Assembly: GCA_032716605.1 (NCBI GenBank)
Contig: CM064505.1
Location: 49,455,865 to 49,519,864 of the forward strand
DNA from: Paralithodes platypus
Taxonomy: Eukaryota > Arthropoda > Malacostraca > Decapoda > Lithodidae
DNA: 64,000 nt
Direction of reading: 5' to 3'
In this document: positions 55,462 through 64,000 of the stretch, in pieces
Layout: each line of letters begins with the position of its first letter
Numbering within the stretch: the first letter of the stretch is position 1
Translations under genes and position numbers: made by a program
The notes under the pieces: model-generated
Databases searched by the model: none
The model's input: only the letters and a program-made list of their open reading frames with translations
Told to the model about the DNA's origin: nothing

Positions 55462-56741
55462 AATTAGCGGGGGAGGTGGAACTGGGTCAGGGAAGGGATG
55501 GAGGAGGAGGTGAACCTGGTAGGAGGCAGAGAGGGAAGAGAAACAAGGAGGTGGATTCAAATATACTGTGCTACTACACTAATATAGATGGAATAAACAG
55601 TAAAAAGGTAGAGTTAGATAATATATTAAGAAAAGATCAACCACAGATAGTCTGTTTGACAGAGACAAAGCTGAACCAGGACTTTGACAGCAACATAGTG
55701 TTTAGTGAAGGATATAATATATGGAGAAATGATAGAAAGGGTAAAAGGGGAGGTGGAGTGGCAGTATTAGTTAAGAACCCTATGACAGCAAAGCACGTGG
55801 AGTTAAATAATGACAAGGCAGAAATAATGGCAGTTGAACTCAATGATACAGAAGGAAAAAAGCTAGACATAGCAGTAGCTTACATGCCACCAAAGACCAG
55901 AGCATGGAGGGAGTTGGAGTTTGAGGAGATGGTAGAGGATATGATTCAGTCGTTGAGAAGATTGCTTTTAAGGAAGAATCGATTGATCTTGGTAGGAGAT
56001 TTCAACTGTAGTGAGGTTGATTGGGAATCGGGAGATGCAGGGCCAAATCAGAGATCTTGGGGAAGTCGGCTAGTGGAGTTGGTTACGGAAAATGTACTTG
56101 CACAACATGTGAAGGAAAATACAAGAATGAGGAGTAATAACGAACCTTCTAAACTCGATCTGATTTTTACAAAAGATCCTAACGAAATTAGTGATATAAA
56201 CTATCTATGTCCTGTAGGTAAAAGTGATCACCTATTACTAAAATGGAAGTTGACCTCGAGTAATGCCAATAGATTAGACAATAGCTACATAAATGACAGA
56301 TTAAATTATAGTAAAGCTGATTATGTATCCTTGAAAAGATATTTAGAGGGAGTAGATTGGGATCTTATTTTGAAGGAACGGGACGTACAAGGTAAATATA
56401 GTAGATTCCTCAAAATTTATAGAGTAGGAACCAATCTGTTTGTCCCAAGATATAAAACTGGAAATTTTACTAAGCAGAAAGATTGGTTTAATTTGAAATG
56501 CAAAAGAGCTTTGGGTAGGCGTGATGCAGCTTGGGCTAGATTAAGAAGAAGGAACACTGAGAGTAATCGGAATAAATATAAACAGGAGAGGAATAGGTAT
56601 GTTGACATAATTAGGCAAGTTAAAATGAACTATGAGAAGAATATAGTAAATAAATGTGAAAGTGACCCTAGATTATTTTATAAATATATAAACAGTAAGT
56701 TGAAGGTAAAGAAACAAATTACTAAATTTGTTTCCCGACAC
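55245..56741 (+). pseudogene. LINE-B ORF2, endonuclease part
   Basis: It overlaps the end of ORF1 in another frame; the true start lies between 55245 and about 55550. APE endonuclease motifs: Y-T-N-I-D-G-I-N-S-K-K, L-T-E-T-K-L, R-G-G-G-V-A-V-L-V, A-Y-M-P-P-K-T, V-G-D-F-N-C-S-E-V, L-D-L-I-F-T and K-S-D-H-L-L. The frame is intact through the linker to K-Q-I-T-K-F-V, where a (GATA)n LINE fragment interrupts it at about 56737-56742. Confidence 0.88.
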
Positions 56742-57186
56742 TGACTTACGGAAGCGAAGCATGGACGTTGGTTGAGAGACTCAGACCAAGAGTGAGAGCA
56801 GTGGAAATGAATTACTTAAGGAGTGCGTGCGGAGTTACATGGAGGGATAGACAGACTAATGAGGAAGTAAGAAGGAGGTGTGGTGTGGAGGTAGATGTGC
56901 TGGAAAGTGTGAAAAGGAACAACTTGAGATGGTTCGGCCATATGGAACGTATGGAAAGCGAGAGAATGACTAAGAGGGTGTACGAGAGCGAGGTGGAGGG
57001 ACAGAGGGGGAGAGGTAGACCGAATATGAGGTGGAAGGATGGAGTGAGGAACTACATGAACGAAGGCGGTGCTGGTTGGGGGGAGGGGCGTCGACTGACT
57101 GGGGACAGAGGTGCATGGGGGCGGTTCGTTCGTGGCCACCCCTTCGGGGATCACGGCGTCAGGCAATAGATAGATAGATAGATAGA
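56742..57186 (+). mobile_element. (GATA)n-tailed LINE fragment nested in LINE-B
   Basis: It starts within L-T-Y-G-S-E-A-W-T-L and ends in (GATA)n at about 57165-57186. It is nearly identical to the corresponding part of 40569-41191. No clear target duplication is visible here. It splits LINE-B between endonuclease and RT. Confidence 0.9.
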
Positions 57187-58562
57187 TGCTAGGACGTATG
57201 AAAATGTATCGGACATGTGTGAGGTAATGAATAACAAATTGGGGTCAGTTTTTACTAGAGAGGAAGGTTTTGACGAACCACAGGCGGGAGTACTGGAGAG
57301 TGGTCTTAGTAAGATTGAAATAACTAGAGATGAGCTGTTATCTGCGATGAGAGGGCTTGAAGTAAGGAAAGCTATGGGACCGGATGAAGTGTCTGCCTGG
57401 GTTTTAAAGGAGTGTGCAGAGCAATTAGTGGAGCCAGTGAGGGACATAATTCAAGCTTCCTTAGATAAAGGACAGGTTCCTGTTGAATGGAAAAGAGCTA
57501 ATATCATTCCGATATACAAGAATGGAAACCCTGAGGACCCTCTAAACTATAGACCAGTTTCACTTACTAGTATTGTATGCAAGATTTGTGAAAAGCTAAT
57601 TAGGAAGAGATGGATGAAAATGTTGGAGAGAAAGAAGATAATAACCCCAAAGCAATTTGGATTCAGAGAAGGGACATCTTGTGTTACCAGTTTGCTATGT
57701 TATTACAGTAGGGTGATAGATGTACTCCAAGAAAGAGGCGGATGGGTGGACTGCGTCTACTTAGACCTTTCCAAAGCATTCGATAAGGTACCACATAAGA
57801 GATTGTTATCTAAGCTTGAGACGCTAGGATGTGTCAGGGGGAGTTTGCTGAAATGGATGGAGAGCTATTTAACAGATAGGGAAATGAGGACCAACATTAG
57901 AGGAACTTACTCATCGTGGCGGAAAGTTGAGAGTGGTGTGCCGCAGGGATCTGTGTTGGCACCTCTCATGTTCCTTATGTACGTGAATGACCTGCCGATA
58001 GGCATGAACTCTTACATGTCAATGTTTGCAGATGACGTAAAAATTATGAGACAAATAACAAATAAAAGTAGTTGTGAGGAGCTGCAAGGGGATTTAGATA
58101 AAATATACGAATGGAGCACCAAGTGGAAAATGAAATTTAATATAAGTAAATGCCATGTGTTAAATATGGGAAGAAGTGTGAATAGACCAAATTGGGAGTA
58201 CAGGATGGGAGATAATATAATTAGCAAGGCCGAAAAAGAAAAAGAGTTAGGGTTGATTATACAAGATAATTTGTCGCCAGAGAAACATATTAACAAGCTC
58301 TTTAGCGGAATGTATGCAATGGCCGGGAATATGAAAGTTGCTCTGAACTACTTGGATGAGACCATGGTAGCGAAAATTATGAAGAGTATGATTAGACCAA
58401 GATTGGAGTATGCAGCAGTGGTGTGGTCCCCGCATCTAAAGAAGCATATTCACAAGTTAGAAAGAATCCAGAGAGCAGTCGTCACTAGATTGGTTCCAAG
58501 TCTCAGAGAACTGCCATATGAAGGGAGGCTAGACAAATTAAATCTACCGAGTCTAAAAGAGA
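57187..58562 (+). pseudogene. LINE-B ORF2, reverse transcriptase
   Basis: It resumes with T-Y-E-N-V-S-D-M. RT motifs: [54 protein letters not shown] and R-P-R-L-E-Y-A-A-V-V-W-S-P. It is interrupted after L-N-L-P-S-L-K-E-R by LINE-C; the last part continues at 62607. Confidence 0.9.
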
Positions 58563-58777
58563 GGAGTACAAAGGAGTACAAAGGAAATCAAGCAACAACA
58601 GATCTAGTGACCCTTCTAGGCTGCTTGTCCTCCAAAACACTGAGGATCAAGTGTCCAAACAGTGGTTTAGAGTGGGTAAGGGAACATTGGAAAGGGAACT
58701 ACTGCCCTGCCACTAACGTGGCAGGACTAGGAAGTTAGTAGGGGACATATGGGTTAGTAACTGAGGGGAGGATAAAG
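58563..58777 (-). mobile_element. LINE-C 3' UTR and tail
   Basis: It reads from the RT stop to a tail of CTTTGTACTC repeats (plus strand GAGTACAAAG twice at 58563-58583). The tail abuts the broken LINE-B frame. Confidence 0.7.
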
Positions 58778-60853
58778 TTATTCATTTACAAACGCAGTCA
58801 GTCGCGGGTTTGATGCGAGATATTTGTCTAGGCGGAATTTAAATGAATCAACGGTGCTGCAGTCTATAACGTCTCGGGGAAGCCCATTCCACAAGTTGAC
58901 AACTCGATTGAAGAAGAAATTCTTAGATTCGTGCGAGTTAAAAGATTTACCAATAATTTTGCAACCGTTTCCCCGCGTGTAATTAGATTGGTCGATAGTG
59001 AAGTACTTACTACAGTTCATATTGTCGATGCCTTTGATGATTTTGAACACTTGAATTAAGTCGCCTCTTAATCTGCGCTGGGTTAACGGAAATAGATTTA
59101 ATTCTCTAAGACGCTCTTCGTATGGTTTGTTCTTTAGGCTAGGTATCATTTTGGTAACTCTACGTTGAACTCGTTCTAGCTTGTTTATATCTTTTTGGTA
59201 ATAAGGGCACCAGGATTGAACGCAGTATTCCAGAAGAGGGCGGACTAAGGAATTGTAAAGGGTTAGGATAACTTCTTTGGATTTATGCTCAAATGACCTG
59301 CCTATAAAGCCAATTATTTTGTTTGCCTTCTTAACAACTTCTGAACATTGTTGACTCGGTTTTAGGTTACTCGATATTGTTACTCCCAGATCAGTTTCTC
59401 TGTTTACATTCTTAAGCTGAGTGCCATTCATCGAATAGTTTGCTTTCTCATTTAGGTATCCGACATGTAGTACTTTACATTTATCCGCATTGAAACTCAT
59501 TTGCCAAATTTGGGCCCAACATGACAATTTATCTAGATTGTGTTGCATATCGTCAACTTGTTCTTTTGAGAGTACGCTATTTGCAATTTTTGTATCGTCA
59601 GCAAATTTTGAGATTGTGCAGGTGAGACCCTCATCTATGTCGTTGATGTAAATTAGAAAGAGAATTGGTCCTAGTACCGATCCCTGGGGTACCCCGCTAC
59701 TTACATTGGTCCATTTAGATGCCTTACCGTTTATGACTACCCTTTGCTTTCTGTTGCTGAGCCAATTTTCTATCCATTTCAACACACCGTCTTGTATTCC
59801 ATGCGCTTTTAGTTTTAGCAGTAAACGTTTGTGGGGAACTTTGTCAAAGGCCTTTTGAAAATCAAGGTATATAATATCTACAGCTTTACTCTCATCGTAG
59901 AGGTTGAGGATATCGTGGAAGAAGTCTAAGAGGTTTGTTAAACAGGAACGTTTTTTACGAAAGCCGTGTTGAGTATCTTTAAGTATGTTATTTTCCTCTA
60001 AGTGATTTACGAGTCTGTCTCGTATGACCGTTTCTAGCATTTTACATACAACTGAGGTTAAGCTAATTGGACGATAGTTACTGGGTAGGGATTTGCTGCC
60101 TTTTTTGAATATCGGTGTTACGTTGGCTAGCTTCCACTGATCAGGCATAGTTCCAGACTGCAAGGATTTATTGAATAGTAATGTCAGTGGTTTGAAGAGC
60201 TCATTCTTAGCTTCCTTTAGAACTCTAGGCGAGATTGTATTAGGTCCTGGCGTTTTATTTACCTTGAGTTTATCTAAACAATTCAATACTTCTCTCTCTG
60301 TAACGGTGATATTGCTTAGAACATCTGAATTATCAATCTGAATCGGCGATGGTGTAGGGATATCACTGAGGTCTTCTGTTGTAAAAACTGATGCAAAGAA
60401 GGTATTGAGGGCATTACTCATTTGTACTTCGTCTTTGGTGTATTCTCCTTTTTCATCGACTAACGGTCCAACAGTTGAAGTAACTACTTTTTTCTTTCTG
60501 ATATAACTATAGAATTCTTTCGGGTTTGTTTTACTTTGATTCGCAATATGTAACTCTAAGGTCTTTTTACTTTGCTTAATTAACTTTTTGGCTTTGCGTC
60601 GTAGCTCTACAAATTTCACCCGTTCTTCGTCATTTTGTGAGGATTTTAATCTATCATTAGCAAATTTTTTAGCAAGCAGGCAGTTTGAAATATCTTTATT
60701 CCACCATTTGGGCATATTATTATGGCCTGGACGCTGTATTTTCGATGGTATGCAGTCTTGCACTGCTTTTAGGTAAGTGGTTTCGAATAACTTCCAAGAT
60801 GTATTTATGTCGTTATTGTTAATTAAAAAGCTCCAGTCAGTTTCTTTAAACAT
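58778..60853 (-). CDS. LINE-C reverse transcriptase
   Basis: A 691-codon open frame on the minus strand. Linker, then [55 protein letters not shown], catalytic K-F-A-D-D-T-K-I, V-R-P-L-L-E-Y-C-V-Q-S-W-C-P-Y, V-Q-R-R-V-T-K-M-I-P and V-V-N-L-W-N-G-L-P. This is CR1/L2-type. The RT is uninterrupted, but the endonuclease upstream is frameshifted. Confidence 0.92.
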   Translation of the reverse strand: MFKETDWSFLINNNDINTSWKLFETTYLKAVQDCIPSKIQRPGHNNMPKWWNKDISNCLLAKKFANDRLKSSQNDEERVKFVELRRKAKKLIKQSKKTLELHIANQSKTNPKEFYSYIRKKKVVTSTVGPLVDEKGEYTKDEVQMSNALNTFFASVFTTEDLSDIPTPSPIQIDNSDVLSNITVTEREVLNCLDKLKVNKTPGPNTISPRVLKEAKNELFKPLTLLFNKSLQSGTMPDQWKLANVTPIFKKGSKSLPSNYRPISLTSVVCKMLETVIRDRLVNHLEENNILKDTQHGFRKKRSCLTNLLDFFHDILNLYDESKAVDIIYLDFQKAFDKVPHKRLLLKLKAHGIQDGVLKWIENWLSNRKQRVVINGKASKWTNVSSGVPQGSVLGPILFLIYINDIDEGLTCTISKFADDTKIANSVLSKEQVDDMQHNLDKLSCWAQIWQMSFNADKCKVLHVGYLNEKANYSMNGTQLKNVNRETDLGVTISSNLKPSQQCSEVVKKANKIIGFIGRSFEHKSKEVILTLYNSLVRPLLEYCVQSWCPYYQKDINKLERVQRRVTKMIPSLKNKPYEERLRELNLFPLTQRRLRGDLIQVFKIIKGIDNMNCSKYFTIDQSNYTRGNGCKIIGKSFNSHESKNFFFNRVVNLWNGLPRDVIDCSTVDSFKFRLDKYLASNPRLTAFVNE

Positions 60854-61745
60854 AGCTCTAAGTTATGGAAGTTTGCTTTCTTGAAATTAGGGACTTTTTC
60901 GATGCTACTATTTGGTTCGTTACTAGTAAACTTTAAAGTGAAAGTTATCGTACGATGGTCGCTGTTACTGAATTCATCACCAACATTCAAATTCTCTATC
61001 AATTCTTCTTTTGTTGCAAGTACAATGTCAAGAACGTTATTACCACGGGTCGGCGTTCGAACAAATTGATAAAGCGAACTCTCTTGCAAGTTCGTATACA
61101 AGTCATGTCCGGAGTGTGAAGTAAGAGTATCGCCCCTCTTGGTCACAGGTAAATTAAAGTCGCCAAAAATTACGGTATCTTGTGAGTTACTTACATCTGC
61201 AATTTGTTCGTAAATTTCTCGGTCAGTTTGCACTGATTGAGCTGGAGGTCTGTATATTAACGCAAGTATTTTTGTACCTTTATTATTCTTTATTAGCACA
61301 AAAGATGTGTCGACGTTCATAATTTGAGGTTTTGACACGAGGGTCGGGTTAAGACTTTCTTTGATATAAAATAAAACGCCACCTCCATTTTTATTTATTC
61401 GGCTGTTCTCAAACATTACATAACCGGAAGTGAATACTCTGCTAAAAAGTCTCTATCTTCTGTATTGAGCCAAGATTCTGTTATGCCAATCATATCATAA
61501 TTTTCTGTAAACACTAGTTCCTCTAAATCTGAAAATTATTGCGTATGCTACGAGCGTTTGCATAGAAAACCTTTAAAGTTGCGGTTTTAGAACTCGCAGA
61601 ACGTTCTTTCATCGAATTTTTGGTTCTGGTCGGATCTACATTTACATTCATGGCTGTCCTCGGTCCTCGGTCGTTATCCCTGACGGTTTTGAATTTGGGT
61701 CGTGTTGGTGGAGCTTTATCCAAATTCGCGGTTCTTGACGGATTA
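60823..61745 (-). pseudogene. LINE-C endonuclease, frameshifted
   Basis: The pieces read in order L-K-V-F-Y-A-N-A-R-S-I-R-N (near 61560), I-G-I-T-E-S-W-L (near 61480), N-G-G-G-V-L-F-Y-I, L-I-Y-R-P-P, F-G-D-F-N-L-P-V, L-D-I-V-L-A-T and N-S-D-H-R-T-I (60823-61416). Frame changes are needed near 61530, 61425 and 60840, so the endonuclease is inactive as it stands. Confidence 0.85.
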
Positions 61746-61749
61746 GTAT

Positions 61750-62600
61750 TTAATTCCTTTGTAGGTTGCCGTCCTCGCTGTCTTCGGTCATCCTTCCTGG
61801 TTGTCCTGTGCTGAGTCGATTTCTTCTCCGAAAATCCTTCACCGCATCGTTGAGAAGACGCCCAAAACGTGCTGCTCCCACCTGGTTCAGATGAACTCCA
61901 TCGTCCGAAAACAAATAGTCATCGTAGTAGAAATTGTCCCAGGTGTCGACGAATCCCACGTTCTCCTTCCTGCAGAGGTTTGCTAGACAACGATTTGTGC
62001 TGGTGGCTATGTTGTAAAATCGGCTCTCTACACCGAGCCGGGGGACGATTCCTGAGACGATGATCCTTGATGACTTCTCCTTAAATGACTTGATCAGCTG
62101 CTGGTACTTTAAAAGCAAATCTTCCGACCGGGTTCGCTGTACATCGTTGGATCCAACGTGGATGACGTACATTGTATTAGCAGGGGCCAGCTTTGATACT
62201 TCGTCAACTGCTGCAACTACGTCATCCACACCACCACCAGGGATACAAAAACGCTTCCTGGTCTTAGGTGCCCTGGCGCAAAACTCTGTGAGCTGACCAC
62301 GTATCATCGAGTCTCCCACGAGCCGGACTTCTTCTATTTCCTCTTCGTCATCTGAGTCTGCGAGTATCTGGAAACGGTTTTGACACTCGGTAATCGGTAT
62401 GTGTTTCCTGGTCTTGGGGCAAACGTTGTTCCTCATGACACGGAAGTTGTCTTGAAGGGGAAGAGAGTCACTATCTGTATCTTGAGTATCGGAAACATCA
62501 GCTGAAGTGGCTACTGTAGGCGTTGAATTGTTGGCAGTTGACGTTGGGGCGTTGGTGGCTGCTGGAGTTGCGGTGACAATTGAAGTTTGTGGTACTCCAA
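61750..62600 (-). CDS. LINE-C ORF1 with SGNH esterase domain
   Basis: Open from about 62600 (first Met in the lower part at 62436) to the stop at 61750. After a Thr/Ala/Asp-rich leader comes an SGNH/GDSL hydrolase: block I V-G-D-S-M-I-R-G (catalytic Ser), Gly/Asn block H-V-G-S-N-D-V, and block V D-G-V-H-L-N-Q-V-G with the D-x-x-H pair. ORF1 esterases are known from CR1/L2-clade LINEs, where they may bind membranes or lipids. All catalytic landmarks are present and the frame is open. Confidence 0.85.
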
Positions 62601-62606
62601 CGTTAG

Positions 62607-62859
62607 AGAGAGGGGAGACATGATAATGATGTACAAAAGTACCCGGGGGCTGGAGAGGCTGTTTAGGGAGGATATATTAATTATGGATACAGGAATAACT
62701 AGAGGCCACAGCTACAAAGTAAAAAGACCTACCTGCAAGAACGATATCAGGAAGTTTAGCTTCCCCTATAGATGTATTGACAAATGGAATGGGCTGGAGG
62801 AGGAGGTGGTAGGGGCAAGGAACATCCATATTTTCAAGAAAAAATTGGATAAAAAGTAG
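62607..62859 (+). pseudogene. LINE-B ORF2 C-terminal end
   Basis: It resumes R-E-R-G-D-M-I-M-M-Y-K-S, then R-G-H-S-Y-K-V-K-R and C-I-D-K-W-N-G-L-E-E-E-V-V, the standard closing region, and ends at a stop at 62859. GAGAGG occurs at both LINE-C junctions (near 58555 and 62609), a possible short target duplication. Confidence 0.85.
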
Positions 62860-62932
62860 ACTGAGAGACGGGACAACACGAGCTTAGCTCAACTCCTGTA
62901 AACTACAATTAGGTAAATACAATTAGGTAAAT
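62860..62932 (+). mobile_element. LINE-B 3' end with ATTAGGTAAATAC repeats
   Basis: Two units of AATTAGGTAAATAC form the tail at 62907-62934. The I-like LINE resumes immediately with TACAGATAACGACCCG. Confidence 0.85.
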
Positions 62933-64000
62933 ACTACAGATAACGACCCGTGGAGAGTTCCTCGACAATGAAGAAATGGTGCTTAAAGCACATTGAATAG
63001 CCCATAATTCAGCAGTGAAAACCGTGGAGTGATGGTGTAAGGTACTTTGATACAAGCCATGGTCTGAGACTGCAGCGCAACCCACGGCATCCACAGTTTT
63101 CGAGCCATCGGTGTAAATGAAAACAGACGGGATGTGATCATCAAGATGTTGTAAAGCGAGATGTCGACATTGAGATGGGGCTTGGGCATCAAGTTGATCC
63201 GCTAAGTGAAAGCAAACTGTAGGGTGTTTTAGGGTCCACGGAGTGATGTGACTAGGAGGGGGAGTTATGGGAGGAACGGTGATACTGTAAGTGGAGAGCA
63301 ATTGGCGAGACAATATTGGGAATGGCACTGGAATGGTTGAACGATAGTTATCTGTGGAATGGAATAGTTCTAGTAGAGTTGGGTCATGACGGAGGCGAAC
63401 AGCCGTACGCATGAGGACTAATCGACGGTGGTAGGCTAGAGGTAAGGTCCCAGCCTCACATAGGATATTGGAGACACGAGAGGAACGGAATGACCCCGAG
63501 CTAATGCGGATGCCCAAATGGTGTACGCTGTCGAGGGTTCCTAATGTGGAAGCAGAGGCCGTGCCATAGACAGGGCTACCATAATCTAGGGCTGAGAGGA
63601 TGGTAGCTCTGTAGAACAGTAAAAGCGTAGCGCGATCTGCGCCCCAATGGACTCGTGCGACTGTTTTCAGAACATTCATTCTCTGGAGGCAACGTGCCTT
63701 TAAGCAGGCAATGTGACTCTTCCAATTGAGGTGAGTATCAAAGATTAAACCAAGGAACCTGGTATGTGGAAGGAACTGAATATTAGAATTTCCCATGGTG
63801 AGAGTAATGGACTGTTTACGTAAATGTCGAACATTTCTATAGAATACAACGGCGTTAGTCTTTTCAGCAGAAAATTGAAAACCAGCAGTGGATGCCCAAG
63901 AGTGGATGGATTTTAGAGCAATGTTGAGACGCCGTTGTATGTGAGTCAGACTGGGAGAAGTATAATATATTGCGAAGTCGTCCACATACAAGCTATACGA
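62933..64000 (-). pseudogene. I-like LINE copy 2, RT/RNase H part, runs off window
   Basis: The minus-strand frame has L-Y-V-D-D-F-A-I (at the right edge) through Y-T-D-G-S-K-T and T-A-E-L-W-A-I, ending V-V-I-C-S at the junction. It is nearly identical to 51340-52400 of copy 1. Together with 53099-54084 it forms one LINE broken by LINE-B. The rest of RT and the endonuclease lie beyond the window. Confidence 0.9.

Overview
The window is eukaryotic nuclear DNA: spliced coding sequence, long AT-rich introns and spacers, microsatellites, and dense non-LTR retrotransposons, DIRS-type elements and DNA-transposon derivatives. It contains no bacterial operons or tRNA genes that I could see. The single host gene is a codanin-1 homologue. 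With several APE-type LINE families, one of them (GATA)n-tailed, and a crustacean-style DIRS element, this suggests an arthropod and most likely a decapod crustacean. The taxon is an inference.

Layout. 1-7.9 kb: LINE fragments and small terminal-inverted-repeat elements (Harbinger-like and pogo/mariner-like), plus an LTR-like promoter block near 5.3 kb. 7.9-9.7 kb: a CR1-like LINE and a pogo/Tigger remnant with a helix-turn-helix. 9.8-13.5 kb: two minus-strand exons of codanin-1, one 2.4 kb long, with a (GATA)n-tailed LINE in the intron between them. 13.6-15.1 kb: a large palindromic element. 15.7-17.3 kb: termini resembling a second DIRS-like family. 18.8-19.1 kb: a LINE C-terminus.

19.7-27.8 kb holds an 8.1 kb DIRS-type tyrosine-recombinase retrotransposon. 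It has 301-bp inverted terminal repeats, a gag-like region, RT, RNase H, an uninterrupted tyrosine recombinase and a classic internal complementary region. Its gag-like frame is split by an almost complete 5S rRNA sequence bounded by an 8-bp direct repeat; removing the insert plus one repeat copy restores the frame. I consider this the most notable object in the window.

28-33.9 kb: satellite-like tandem repeats, another DIRS-like 5' region and two TTAA-flanked piggyBac-type MITEs. 33.9-38.8 kb: a poly(A)-tailed Jockey-like LINE split by a 1.35 kb AT-rich retroelement fragment. 38.8-41.7 kb: an unrecognised proline-rich, cysteine-containing protein split by a LINE with a 10-bp target-site duplication. 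42.4-49.5 kb: several copies of a LINE with an (AAC)n tail, two inserted in succession at the same site. 50.1-64 kb: a nested stack in which an I-like LINE with RNase H is split by a CR1-like LINE, itself split by a (GATA)n LINE fragment and by a second CR1/L2-like LINE whose ORF1 is an SGNH esterase. A piggyBac-type MITE in the first I-like copy has an empty site in the paralogous second copy.

Almost all element proteins carry frameshifts or truncations, so the region is a record of successive insertions around one conserved host gene.
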